Positions 32,921 through 44,219 of a DNA stretch of 64,000 nt are shown here, piece after piece. Origin of the DNA: Marsupella aquatica (Eukaryota; Marchantiophyta). The notes below the pieces were generated by a model, which was not told where the DNA came from, did not search any database, and was given only the letters and a program-made list of their open reading frames with translations. Location: positions 1,922,001 to 1,986,000 of the forward strand of contig OZ316892.1 of NCBI GenBank assembly GCA_973895155.1, given 5' to 3'. Position 1 is the stretch's first letter. Each line of letters begins with the position of its first letter. The position numbers were made by a program, and so were the translations under genes.

Positions 32921-35092
32921 TCAGGGATCTAGGCCTGTGGAATCGCCTCTTCTAGCTGCTGGTGGTAGCCGAGCTAAAATAGTTTCAGTGATTCCATCTG
33001 CATGGAGGCCCTTCTCTTTCATCTCCTGCCAGAGATTCAAAGCAGCAGGCACACGACCTTGTTTGATAAGATTATCAATAACGAGGTTATAAGTCACCAC
33101 ATTGGGCTGGCACCCAACCTTTTTCATCTCTTGGAACATATAGAGGGCTGAATCAACCTTCTCTGCTACGAAAAAACCATCAATGAGGCTGGTGTAAGTG
33201 ACTACGTCTGGAACGGTTCCCCTCTTCTGCATTTCCAAGAAGAGTTCACATGCAGAATCAATTTTCTTTACTTTCCCAAGACAGCTGATGAGGACGTTGT
33301 AAGTTACTCGGCCTGGCGTGCAGCCTGCTTCTGCCATTTCTTGAGCAACCTTGGAGGCAGTGTCTATTTGCCCTGCTTTGCATAGCCGGTTAATCATTAT
33401 ATTGTATGTACAAATATCTGGATTGACGCCGAGGTCTTTCATTTCTTGAAATAGTCCCAAGGTCTTGTCAATCAAGCCCCGCTTCCCAAAACAATCCAAC
33501 ATATTGTTGAAGATGGTGGCATCCGGTTTCAGATCTAGACGTATCATCTCCTCGTACACCTTACACACTTCATCGACCTTGGAAGCTTTGGTAAGACCCC
33601 TGATCATAATTGCGTAAGTAACCTTATTGGCAATGCAACCTTTGGCTGCCATCTGCTCAAATAATTGGGAGGCAGCGTGAACATCACCCTTCTTCACAGC
33701 CCTGTCCATGATACTATTGTAGGTAACAGCATCAGCAATACCCTTGGCTCTATCGAAAAGCTCCATAGCTCCATCCCAATCATCTGCTCTCGCATATGCA
33801 TCTATCAGGATGTTATAGGTTACAATACCTGGTTGGTATCCTTTACTCACCATCTCATTTACGAGCTGAACTGCGTCAGCTACATTGCCTCTTCTCCCAT
33901 ACGCATGAATCAAACTATGATACGTGTACGAAGTGGGCCTCACTCCTGCAGCAATCATGTCTTTGAAGATCCTAGAAGCTGCACTTAAGTAACCCTTCTT
34001 ACCAAGACTTCCAATTACAATGGTGTATGAATACACATCTGGCACGTAACCTCTCTTAGCCATGTCGTTGAAAATATTGCTCGCTGTCGTCACCTGACCG
34101 ACCTTGGCGAAGCCATCAATGAGCATATTGATGGTAGTGTTGTCAGGAGTAAATCCAGCTTCCATCATCTGCATGTACACTTCAGCACCTGTTTTCAGGT
34201 TGCCTGATTTGAGAGCTAGATGAATTATGGACTTGTATGTGAAAAAAGTTGGCGACCATCCGCACCCTTTAATTGTTTCCAACGTTTGGACAGCTTCATC
34301 CAGCAATTGGGACTGAGTGAAGAAGCCCACGAGGGCATTATTAAATGCGAGATTCTTCTCGCATCCGTCAGTGTCCATCTGCTCCATAAGATGCTTCACA
34401 TCCTCGTGCTTCAGACAAGCTCCTGCACTTGCTAATATACGAGTGTAAACCGCAGTTGTGTGCTTGTACTCCGGCTGCGTCTTGGCCCACTGGAAGAATT
34501 TGAATGCCAAATCCGGGTGAACTTGACGCTTCAAAACCTCGTAGACCAAGTATGGGGTCAGCTGAACTTTCAGCTCCGTGAGGGCTTTCTCTGTAGAATC
34601 TGTCCATTCTTCCCCACCGTGCAATATGTTGCAGAGACTCCCTATGATCTTCGCTTCCACGTACCCTGGATCCTCTTTCCTCCTATTATAGCCCCTTCTG
34701 TAGTAAACTCGCAAGTCCACAATCTCGTTGCTACCCTTGAGCCTCCGCCAAAGATCATCTTCATCATGTTCTCTGTCATTAGAATGTTTGGGCGCTGCTG
34801 CTGCTGTAATCTGCCCTGAGAGCACCTGGGAGAAGCATCTCCCACCAATTCCACGAAGACAGCTCATCCAGTTTCTGGCAATTCTTTGAGGGAGGGGATG
34901 GACATTTCCTGAAAACCCTAACGTTTGTCTGCCATGTAAAATCGAGTCTCCTGTGCCACCTTCCCATGCTGCTGCTGGACACGATGAAAAGAAGAGAGGC
35001 ACCGGAACCTCGCTAATATGCCTCGCTGCTCTCTTCTCGGAAGCTCTGGAAAGACTCCAGGCATAAACTACCCGACTCCTCATCTTCATCAA
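32921..35092 (-). CDS. P-class pentatricopeptide repeat protein, 723 aa
   Basis: This is an organelle RNA-binding protein of the PPR family. A ~130-residue N-terminus rich in Arg, Ser and Ala (MMKMRSRVVYAWSLSRASEK) looks like a mitochondrial or plastid transit peptide. From about residue 205 there are 14 consecutive repeats with the P-type pattern VVTYN.LID....G....A..L..EM...G..PD. All are 35 residues except the seventh (IVTYNILIDAYARADD...), which is about three residues short. No E, DYW, SMR or LAGLIDADG domain follows, so it should act by RNA binding alone, for instance in transcript stabilisation, splicing or translation. The gene is intronless, as many PPR genes are. Met codons at positions 1, 2 and 4 are equivalent start candidates. 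The precise orthologue is not recognised. Confidence 0.9.
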   Translation of the reverse strand: MMKMRSRVVYAWSLSRASEKRAARHISEVPVPLFFSSCPAAAWEGGTGDSILHGRQTLGFSGNVHPLPQRIARNWMSCLRGIGGRCFSQVLSGQITAAAAPKHSNDREHDEDDLWRRLKGSNEIVDLRVYYRRGYNRRKEDPGYVEAKIIGSLCNILHGGEEWTDSTEKALTELKVQLTPYLVYEVLKRQVHPDLAFKFFQWAKTQPEYKHTTAVYTRILASAGACLKHEDVKHLMEQMDTDGCEKNLAFNNALVGFFTQSQLLDEAVQTLETIKGCGWSPTFFTYKSIIHLALKSGNLKTGAEVYMQMMEAGFTPDNTTINMLIDGFAKVGQVTTASNIFNDMAKRGYVPDVYSYTIVIGSLGKKGYLSAASRIFKDMIAAGVRPTSYTYHSLIHAYGRRGNVADAVQLVNEMVSKGYQPGIVTYNILIDAYARADDWDGAMELFDRAKGIADAVTYNSIMDRAVKKGDVHAASQLFEQMAAKGCIANKVTYAIMIRGLTKASKVDEVCKVYEEMIRLDLKPDATIFNNMLDCFGKRGLIDKTLGLFQEMKDLGVNPDICTYNIMINRLCKAGQIDTASKVAQEMAEAGCTPGRVTYNVLISCLGKVKKIDSACELFLEMQKRGTVPDVVTYTSLIDGFFVAEKVDSALYMFQEMKKVGCQPNVVTYNLVIDNLIKQGRVPAALNLWQEMKEKGLHADGITETILARLPPAARRGDSTGLDP

Positions 35093-37779
35093 GCTTGGAA
35101 GGACTCATACCTGCCTTAAGATGCCGCTGGAATTCAGAAATGAGGCAACTATTGCCAATCTCGAACCGAACATCGATGAATTTCGACAAGTTCCTTCTCC
35201 CACGCATCCACAGCACCTCGCCTTCGTCCAAATCTCATCCACTCATACCCCAGCCGAGTCTCCTACGAGACACGAACCACTCAAAGAGACGCCCGTTGCA
35301 CTAACAACCCTGGCATTTACTATCTCCTGACTGTCACAGAGCTCCAACGCACGCAAAGCTCCACCGCTCTACCAAAGAAATTCCGGCAGTTCTGTATCAC
35401 TGTGGGTCAGACCGTCGGCTCTCTTGGGCCGCAGCTCCACGAGACAGGATTCGCAAATTGTCATGAAGCTCTCCGTGCGTGATCGATCTATGGAGTTTTT
35501 TCACTTTCCTCCTGAACTCAAGCAAAGCGAACTTGGGGCTTCAAAGAGGGCACTTTGTCGCCCAAAGCCCCAAACCCTAAAGATGAAATGTTCCCACATT
35601 CTCTACTGGAGTTCGACTTTTCCACGCTGTGTTGCAGACTTATGGAATGTATTATTTATATTTTATGTTTAAGAGAATTCAAGACAGTGTGCCAAATGTA
35701 TCCATAATCCAGGCAAGGAGCAACCCACATTGGGGGCCAATCTAAGCCTCTACCTACAAACCACTCCAATCTTTATTAGGGGTTTATTTATTTTCTCTTA
35801 AGAGTAATGCACTCTGTTCAAGATTTAAAAAAAACCCATAATAAACCTTCTACCAATTGACCAAGGTAGTCACCATTCACCCCAATTAGAGCGACATACT
35901 TGATTTACATGGTATGCCCTCCCTACTAACGTTTCAACCAAAATCCATTCACTGATCCACTAACCTATTCAGATGTGAAAACTATGGTTGAGGATGGCCA
36001 AGTGCATGAGGAGCCCACAAACAACCAGATTGACTCGTCCCGTCCCATCTCACATGAAATGCAAGGGCAGTGGAAAACTTTAGTAAACACTATTGGGGTG
36101 CACATAATCTAAACAACATAATATTTAAATCCAACTCTTTCTTCTCATTGTCTGCTTTACAAAATCATGTCATGCCATTCTAACATAAATCCTCACTTGT
36201 GTTTGATTATGGTGACATTTTTCCTAAGCATGAAATGGACCTAAAGGTGCCACTATGCACCCTTTTTTTGTGTCCAACCTGATGCTCTCTCCACAACTTG
36301 CACATTCCTTGAAATTCAGTTGCCAGACCAATTTGTCAACTCCTTGTAGCGTCCAACTGTCTGACCATCTCATTTATGGTTGACAACACTTCCACCCAAC
36401 ACCAATTACTATCGACAATATTGTGTGATGCACGGTCAGTGGGCTACCAATAGTTAAAACATGAATCATATGATCCCCAAAATTTATGTAGAGTCAGCTG
36501 GTTTGGGAGGAAGGCTGGCCACCATAATGGTGTTGGCCTTCCATAGCAGACAAGGTCTTTACCCAATTCTTCCTCTTATTTGGGTTAAGGTAAACTGTCC
36601 CATCCCACGAGGAAGTGCACATTTTGGTGAGTGTTGCTTTCCAAATGCAAACTTTGTAAAAGGTGCAGATCTTGGGTTTACACTTGAACCCTAAGACAGA
36701 AACAAGACTTTTTTAATTCACAATATTTAAGTTTAGCTGAAATCAATCCCAGGATCTTTCATTTTGGGAATTAGCCTACAAGGAGGGCTCTACTATGAAG
36801 TGAGTCTTGTAGGGAATGTCTTAAATGTAGCAAAAATCAAACACTAATTGTACTTTGCAAGCTGTAGAGGGCATTCTATCACAGCAGAATGCCTGGCCCT
36901 GGTAAACTGGTCATCTAATTTACAAATGGGAATTTGGGGACCAGGGTCACAGACCTACTGCAGTATTTGATTTCATGGCCTATGCTGTAGCATGAAAATG
37001 AAACCCGGATGGAGCTCCATGTTGGACAGAGTGGTCCGTGTATCACATTTTGGTGGTACATGGGAGTTTTGGGCTTATAACTTGATGATTAGGAGTCTTA
37101 AATTTAATTTAAATTTTTCATATGCGAGGCAACTAGAGAAGGAGGAGATAAGAAAACACAAACCCTAATGTTTCATATTGACACAATGAAAATTAATTTC
37201 ATAGAATTCACCCCTCCACATTCCATGATGAATAACTCAACTAAAATGGTCAAAGATTCACCCTCACTTTGATGCAAGTGTAACTTTCCCATACCTCTTA
37301 TACATCCTCAAAACTAAAACATATTTGATGCAAGTGTAACTTTACTACCCTTCTAGTACATCCTCACAACTAAAAAAAATTTGAATTTATCAGAATCAAA
37401 TTCTTACAATTAAACTCAAATTTTGGAAAATTTTCAAAGACCCACCTTGTGGTACATGGGAGCATCACTTTCTACAGTAGATTTCCACCGTTTTCCTTCG
37501 AGGGGCCTCAAATTTCACTTCTAATTCTAAAATGCTTGGAATGTACCCAGTTTCATCGAGGTTGGTTGTGTTGAAGGTTGAGAGATCGCCCGTCGTCCTT
37601 CAGTCTGAGCTTGAATTCTGTTCAGAGAGCATCAAACAATGTGGAGGTAACTGGACAGGAACGCCAACGATTCGAGCCTTTTTTTTCTCATCAAGCTAAG
37701 GGCCAGCTCGTAGCGGAGTTTGACAGTGGAGCTTGGTTGTGGAGTGGTTGTGGAGTATTGGAGTGGATCGAAGAAGAAG
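35093..37779. other. Intergenic between PPR and proteasome genes
   Basis: The two genes diverge, so both promoters lie here. 35093-35640 is moderately GC-rich leader or promoter sequence of the PPR gene. 35700-37260 is AT-rich without recognisable genes. A direct duplication with a 56-bp period (GATGCAAGTGTAACTTT...) is at 37271-37375. No convincing core promoter motif was identified. Confidence 0.4.
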
Positions 37780-39239
37780 ATGTTTAGGAATCAGTATGAT
37801 ACAGACGTTACGACATGGAGTCCTGCGGGCCGACTGCACCAGGTGGAATACGCAATGGAGGCAGTGAAGCAAGGGAGTGCCGCGATAGGGCTGCGGTCGA
37901 AGACGCATGTGGTGATGGCCACGGTGAACAAGGCGTCGTCGGAGCTGTTGTCACATCAAAAGAAGCTGTTCAAGATCGACGACCACATCGGGATTGCCAT
38001 GGCCGGGCTCACGGCTGACGGGCGTGTGCTGTCTCGCTACATGAGGTCGGAGTGCATCAATCACAATTTTGTGTACGAATCTCCTCTTGCCGTCGGTCGC
38101 TTGGTGGTTCAAGTAGCCGATAAAGCACAGGTTGGTTGAATTGCCCCTCTGTTTCCCTTGTTACAGTCTCGGGATCTTCCCGTGGGTTTTGGCTTGCTTG
38201 AAATGTGATGCTTAGCAGGTTGCATTCCCAAAACCCCACGTATATGAGATCCCAGGTTGGGCAGCAGTCCTAAACCAGCTTTGTGTATGGAATAAAATGT
38301 TTTCGTCTGATGTGGGTACGTATGGTGCATGCTATGACCTCGTTAGGGTTGGACCTCTTCCTGAGACCCATTGCAAACACGCGACATGACAATCATAGAA
38401 GGATCAGTTAGATTATATGATACTCCCGTCACTTTTTGTAGTTGAATCACATATCTCTTCGGCAAATTTCCATTCTTACCACCTTGGTGGTTGCGAAAAA
38501 AATGAGCGTGAGCTTCCGATCGTTGAAGGGGTTTTATATCTGTGTCCCTGGATATTGCAAAATTGGTTTCTGTTAATTTTGAAAGTTTTCAATGCTATTC
38601 AACTGAACAAATTGTTTCAGGTCATGTTTCAAAATGTCTTACCATGCTTTCCTTCGTAGGCTTTCTATGGAAGGACATGTACAACAGAGGCTGCATGGTT
38701 AATTCAATGTTTTTGTTCTTGCCTTCCAGGTTTGCACCCAGAGGTCCTGGAAACGACCCTATGGTGTTGGGTTATTGGTAGCAGGCATGGATGAAACTGG
38801 CCCTCATCTCTATCAAAATTGCCCTTCTGGAAACTATTTTGAATATCAAGCTTTTGCTATTGGATCACGCTCACAAGCTGCTAAGACATATCTAGAGCGC
38901 AAGTTTGAAACTTTTTCGGATTGTACAAAGGATGAGTTAATACGCCACTCACTGCTTGCAGTGAAAGAAACTCTACAAGAAGAAGAGTTGACTAGTGGAA
39001 ACTGCGGGGTGGCTGTAGTGGGAATTAACGACAAATTCAAGATTTTAGATCCCAAGGAATTACAAGAATATATTAACAGCTTGGAAGAGGGGACCAAGGA
39101 GGAAGTCACTCCCATAGAAGAGGGTGCACCACCAACTGTAGAAGCTCCAGCAGAGCTCTTGCGCAGGGAAGGATCTGGGGGAGTGGAAGTCCCTGCAGAC
39201 GGAGATGGACCGCTTCCCTATTGGCTGCATCTTAGCTAA
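37780..39239 (+). CDS. PAF1: 20S proteasome subunit alpha type-1 (two exons)
   Basis: This encodes a ring subunit of the 20S proteasome core (alpha6 in systematic naming; plant PAF). Exon 1 is 37780-38130 and exon 2 is 38730-39239, giving 286 residues. The donor CACAG|GTTGG and acceptor CTTCCAG|GTTTG join in phase 0 to give [20 protein letters not shown]. The start [20 protein letters not shown] is the family N-terminus including the alpha-subunit signature ([20 protein letters not shown]). The upstream Met at 37720 is in frame but would add sequence foreign to the family. [20 protein letters not shown] in exon 2 is also diagnostic. The C-terminal tail after IEEGAPP is variable. Its last residues (LPYWLHLS) and stop codon are encoded by the first unit of the tandem repeat that follows. 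Confidence 0.95.
38131..38729 (+). other. Intron of the proteasome alpha-1 gene
   Basis: This is a 599 bp AT-rich intron with GT-AG borders and a pyrimidine-rich 3' end (TTCTTGCCTTCCAG). It contains no other feature. Confidence 0.9.
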
Positions 39240-39766
39240 TTTGCAATTCCTGGTATTTTAGTTAGCTATGCTATGCTATATGCTTGGGCATCATCTGGAA
39301 AGCCATTGTTGCCCACTAGCCTTTCTTCCCGGTAGACTGCATTTAAGTTAAATGGCAAGCATCAAGGTACATACTATTATTTGCCCACTTCACCTTTCTT
39401 CCCTAGTGGCTGCATTTTAGCTAAATTGCAATTCCTGGTATTTTAGCTAGCTATGCTATGCTATCTGCTTGGGCATCATCTGGAAAGCCATTGTTGCCCA
39501 CTTGCTATTGGCTGCATTTTAGTTAAAATTGCAACAATCAAGGTACATACTATTATTTGCCAACTTTGCCTTTCTTCCCTATTGGCTGCATTTGAGCTAA
39601 ATTGCAATTCCTTGTCTTTTAGCTAGCTATGATATACTATCTACTTGAGCATCATCTAGAAAGCCATTGTTGCCCACTTGCTATTGGCTGCATTTTAGTT
39701 AAATTGTAGCAATCTAGGTACACATTATTATATGCCCACTTTGCCTTTCTTCCCTAGTGGTTGCAT
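39212..39766 (+). repeat. ~175-186 bp tandem repeat overlapping the proteasome gene end
   Basis: Units start with CTTCCCTA.TGGCTGCAT near 39212, 39398, 39574 and 39749. Each continues with TTAGCTAA.TTGCAATTCCT, TAGCTATGCTATGCTAT, GGGCATCATCTGGAAAGCC and ATTGTTGCCCAC. There is a shorter internal sub-repeat (TTGGCTGCATTTTAGTTAAA, then ATCAAGGTACATACTATTAT). The fourth unit is broken after about 18 bp by the LTR-like repeat. The first unit includes the last eight codons and stop of the proteasome gene. An inverted copy lies at 58690-58835. Confidence 0.9.
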
Positions 39767-40135
39767 TGTTGAGCATAGACGATAATTACAATGGCAAACC
39801 CATGAACCATCCAACGCACAAGTATCAACACCGAGAGATATGTGATTCACTTCCACATGAGACTACATTCATGGGAACATACAGGAGCTTTACTGCACTC
39901 TAGGTCGACCGACCATACCAAGCATCCATAGCACAAGGTCTCCCTATTTCTCAATTGGCACCGTAACAATGAGCTTAAATTCATACTATCCAAGCAAACA
40001 CCGCTTGGGTATAGTATTGCACAACATGACTAACTTAACCTAGTCTACCTAACCTAGTCTATGACTAAGGTTAGCCCTAATTGCGGTATAGTTTGTTTTG
40101 CCTGAGTCATTCTCATCTCGCGAGTTAACACTTTG
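39767..40135 (+). mobile_element. LTR-like repeat, copy 2
   Basis: This starts TGTTGAGC directly inside the fourth tandem-repeat unit and is collinear with 7100-7440 (see that entry), in the same orientation. A TAACCTAGTCTACC duplication occurs near its right end. It is probably a solo LTR or a related short element. The right boundary is approximate. Confidence 0.45.
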
Positions 40136-40399
40136 GTTGTTTGACACTTTAGAATAGTTTTCTGTTTTTTATGACTTTATATTATATTGACATCTTTGAT
40201 ATTTTATTAGTAGATTTAGATTAGTCCCAAAAGTTTGAGTTTCTGCCAAGTAATAGATTATAGGTAGAGGAATGCACTGGCAAATTTTCAGTGCAAATGG
40301 AGTTCAAGGTAGAATTTTTAAAAATAAAAAAGAATAGGTGTCTAGTAGTTTTGTCGCAAAACCGCTAGGCCGCTAAGCCGTTTAGCCATTTCATCGCAA

Positions 40400-40535
40400 G
40401 TTAACCGGGGGGTACTCCTGAGTGAAAAGAGGATACTCTAAAATATCTAATGAGGAGGAGGATACTCCTGTGTGAGAAGAGGATACTCTAAAATCAACTA
40501 GGGTACTCTAATGTGGACGAGGGTATTGAAAAGAA
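40400..40535 (+). repeat. Short GGATACTC repeats
   Basis: Several imperfect units contain GGATACTC or GGTACTC, with GTGAGAAGAGGATACTCTAA repeated almost exactly. The stretch is non-coding. Confidence 0.6.
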
Positions 40536-41159
40536 AAGAAAAGAAGAAGCAGAGGGTAATCAAAGGAGCAATTAATCCGTGGACCCCCATGTTCATCCAA
40601 TGAATGTGTACGTGTGTGATGAAGTGAAATCAATTTTCAACCGGTAACCGATGATTTTGAGTCTCCCAACAATCTTGGTTGAGATGATCTCTTTGGTTTA
40701 TCAAGAAGGTTGAATATGGAGAAATTGAGTTTTTTGATGATTTTTGCTTACACATTGAAGAAATCATATTTCTACAATTCATGATTGATTGTTTGTCAGT
40801 TACATTGAGCATTACCGCCACAAGACAGACTGGAGGACAACACTCAGTTGTTGGCGAAAGAGCACTTGTTGATTTGGTGGGAAGAACACACAAAACAGAT
40901 GAGTCATCACTTCACATGAAGGATTTATAGTTTTTTATTTAAGAAAGCTATGGTGTGAGGGGGAGACCAGCAATGGTTTCTTTGATATAGAGGTTGCATT
41001 TGGCATCAACCTATGCTCAGAGTGAGCTTCAATTGAAGGTTGGAGGGACGCAAACAATTCAAGTCGAGAAGCAAGCGTTGCGAACAGGCGATGGCGACGT
41101 AATCAAATAAATCAATTTGCAACGGCTAAGTTTGTGACGGTGATGAGATTGTGACATCT

Positions 41160-41660
41160 CTTACTTGAGAAAGGGTTTCCAATGAGCCTCAGATTGAACA
41201 AATTTTGTCAAGTTCCAATTGAGTTTTTGAATTTTTCTGCCTTTCCAATGAGTGTGACAATAAGAATTTTTGATCATGAGGTCATGAATTTTTTTAGCTT
41301 TCCAACATTGAGTTCAACATTGACAAATTTCATGTCAGATTTTATCACAGTCAATATCTCTAGCTTTCTAATGTGTGACATTGGGAGTATTCGTAAAAAA
41401 TTAGAGAGATCATGAGTATCCAACGTTCTCTAGTTTTCCAATGAACCTAACATTGATAGATTTGGTCAAGTACTAAGGAGATGATGAGTTTCTAACTTTA
41501 CTCTAGCTTTCCAATGAGTGTGACATTGAGAGATTTTATCAAGACAATATTAAAGAGGCCATGAATTTCTAAATGTTGAGCTTGAGCTTTCCAATGAATC
41601 AAACATTGAATCAAACATTTCATCAAGTACTAAGGAGATGGATTATTTAGTTTTACAATG
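41160..41660 (+). repeat. Degenerate tandem repeat with TTTCCAATGAGTGTGACA
   Basis: About six diverged units carry variants of TAGCTTTCCAATGAGTGTGA, CATTGA.AGATTT.TCAAG and GAGATGATGAGTTTCTAA. There is no coding support. The flanks 40536-41159 and 41661-42184 contain no recognisable feature. Confidence 0.65.
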
Positions 41661-42184
41661 TGGAGCCAAAGGGTTTCTAACTATGTACAATTTTATCGAT
41701 TGGTTTTTTCAAACTTGCAACATTTAAAAAATACATTATTTTGATGTAAAATATTGACATATCATTGACAAACATCATAATGGTAATTTCATTTTACTAA
41801 ATGACATCTCTTCCTTTGTATGTTCATTTTTTACGCTTATTACTTATGGCACGGCGCCCCAAAAATTACATTGTTTTTGCCACAAACATGAATGTGCACT
41901 TTTGTTACTGTCAAAAATATTATTTTTCCTGTTTGTGGCTGGTTGTGCTGATATGGCGCAACCTTGTGGCAAGGAATTTGCAAGGGACCTCTCTAGGGGT
42001 CCATAAAGAAAATATAGAGAATTACTCTATTGATAATCAACCTGGATGAGGTATGGAATTAGACAAGACTGAAGACTCAACCCATCATTGATTGGTGAGA
42101 TATGGTGGTTGGGAAATTCCATGATTGCAAGGAGTGTGGTTGAAGAGGCAGGTCAAATTGAAGGTGACAATGTTAATATCACAA

Positions 42185-43405
42185 ATTTTTTTTATCCTCT
42201 TGCGCAACATTCCAACTATAAAAGAAAAACCTCCTTTGGAAGTCAACAACATGACATTCATTAGAGGTTCCCTACGGATGTTTTCCCATCCATTTGATAA
42301 AAGAGAATAACCAAAAGGTTTTGCCTCCTTCATGGTTTTGGTCATGTCTTTTGTAAGATCTTCATTAGTCTCCTCCAACAACTTCACTCGCAAATTTTGC
42401 ATAATGGGAAGAGAACACCCATTTACAATACCATTTGAAGTTTCATGTACTCGGAGGGGTCACTTCCACGGAAGTGGCACATCACGTTCAATGAAGTATA
42501 GGCCCATTTAAATGAGTGTGGCGAAAGATTTTCAAAGTTTGGTGAAAGAATACATAGGACATGTGTTATTGCCTGGTCAACTTTAAAGAATACATAGGCC
42601 TATTTAGTCGAAAGAAATATTTTCCTTAAAGTTTTTAGGGGTTTTTCAGTAAAAAATGTTAAAATTTAAAGAAAAAAAAAGATTTTGCAAAGAAATATAA
42701 TTTACTTATAAGCTAGGGGGTCAAACCCTAAAATGTGGCATGCAATGTATGGCCCTCCATATAGTGATCCCCCGAGCTCATGTACAACTTCTCAAAAATA
42801 GATTTTGTAAAACAATGAATGCAAACCACTTGTGTAAAAAGCTTTTGCTCGAAGCTTGTCCAAATGTGCTCTGTAGAATTTGATAAACATCCATAATTGG
42901 GTTGGAAAGATTGCTTGCCCTAGCCGTATGAGTCCTATTTGACTCATCCTCCATTTGAAAATGGTTTGACTCTCATATGTGAATGCTTGTGAATTGGAAT
43001 TTCCAATAGATGGCATGCGACTCCTTGCATCCCACAAAATATGGGTTCCATCCCTTCGTTGGTAGTTGATATTTGGTGAAAGTTTGATAACATTGTACAT
43101 TTTGTTGATTTTATCCAACTCCACATCACCATAGAGTCCTAGGCATGGTGATGCATTCCCTTTGATGATGTTTCCATCAAATGTGCCTTTACTCGTGTTG
43201 CATGAAAAATATTATATATTTTATAAAACTTGCATTTTTGATAGATAAGGTTGACATCATTAGATATTAACGGTGCATCACATTGTTCAAAATATTTCCA
43301 CGCTGTAGAAAATTTTGGACCATGCTCATGCGAATGATTTGGTCCATGCCTAGGGACAGTGGAATGATATCCAAATTCATCAGACTCATCCTCATCAAAA
43401 GACAT
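42185..43405 (-). pseudogene. hAT transposase remnant (N-terminal part)
   Basis: Three open pieces (43405-43139, 43124-42792, about 42402-42185) match successive parts of the intact transposase at 54117-57023. They include GYHST.PR.GP, W.YFE.CDAP, HATR.KAHLM, MYNVIK, RRDG.HIL and AKAFYTSG, then KEAKP.GYSL and REPLMNVMLLTSKG. The pieces are in different frames. A zinc-ligand cysteine is lost (KCKFY for RCKYC) and the first catalytic-region Asp is changed (SNGW for SDGW). A 327 bp MITE splits the reading frame. It cannot make a working transposase. Confidence 0.85.
42451..42777. mobile_element. 327 bp MITE with 8-bp target duplication
   Basis: The insertion is flanked by exact TCATGTAC on both sides (42443-42450 and 42778-42785). 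Its ends are imperfect inverted repeats: CTCGGAGGGGTCACT at the left and, in reverse complement, CTCGGGGGATCACT at the right. Removing it and one duplication restores collinearity with the intact transposase gene near 56360-56400, so the boundaries are confirmed by an empty-site paralogue. An 8-bp duplication fits a non-autonomous hAT element. Confidence 0.85.
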
Positions 43406-43689
43406 TGTTCTAAAGATAGATGTCTATATAGAGTTCAAACTCTGTAGTCTCTACCATCAACATAATGAGAGTGTCATCTCCGCTCCAACACACACTGAAT
43501 TTACATATATACAACATTATAAAATAAATATTTACTCCATGTCAAAAGATCATATATTTTGCACATACCATGAAAGCAAACAACAAACACATTAAACAAT
43601 CACATTTTGCAACATTTTTAGGTCCCTAAAATTTATAACGAGTATTTTTCTTCCCTTTAATCTTTGGTTGTAACAAATAAAAAAGAGTA

Positions 43690-44060
43690 GGACATTTTGA
43701 TGAGTTACCACAAGCCGAGCCGAAGCTCCAAGATTGCGCACCATCATTTCCCAATCTCTCATACTTGCGTACATCCCTACTTTGTCCTACGTTGTAAAAT
43801 ATGTATTACTAACAATCATTTATTTATGAAGCAAAAATATTTTCAAAGGAATCGTGACACACATGTGAAATATCACAGACTAAGCCAAGGCTCCAAGCCA
43901 ACGCACTTGAGTTTCTCTATCCTTAAATTTTTCCGCTTTGTAAAACAATAACGTCAAGTTGTTAAGGCAATATAAAAAACTTTTGTACAAAATATCCCAA
44001 GCCGAGCCAAGGCTTCAAGCCTGCTGGTACAAGAATTCTTATATATCCCTCCATTTTAGA
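43690..44060 (-). repeat. Three decayed subterminal hairpins
   Basis: Three units carry the core seen at 57101-57462: ACAAGCCGAGCCGAAGCTCC near 43710, ATCACAGACTAAGCCAAGGC near 43872, and CCCAAGCCGAGCCAAGGC near 44000. The third still pairs (TTTTGTAC with GTACAAGAA) and keeps the flanks GTTAAGGCAATATAA and TATCCCTCC. Confidence 0.7.
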
Positions 44061-44219
44061 ATAGACATAATGGAATGTATATGATAAAACCAATACTAAA
44101 ACAAAGAAAATTTGCAAAGCTTACCTCTTTGGTTTCTATCCTGGGTTCTCAACAAGTACAATGATAGAAATTCTATAACATCTCCCCTTTTATCCCCTTG
44201 CAATGACCCCTCTTCCTGG

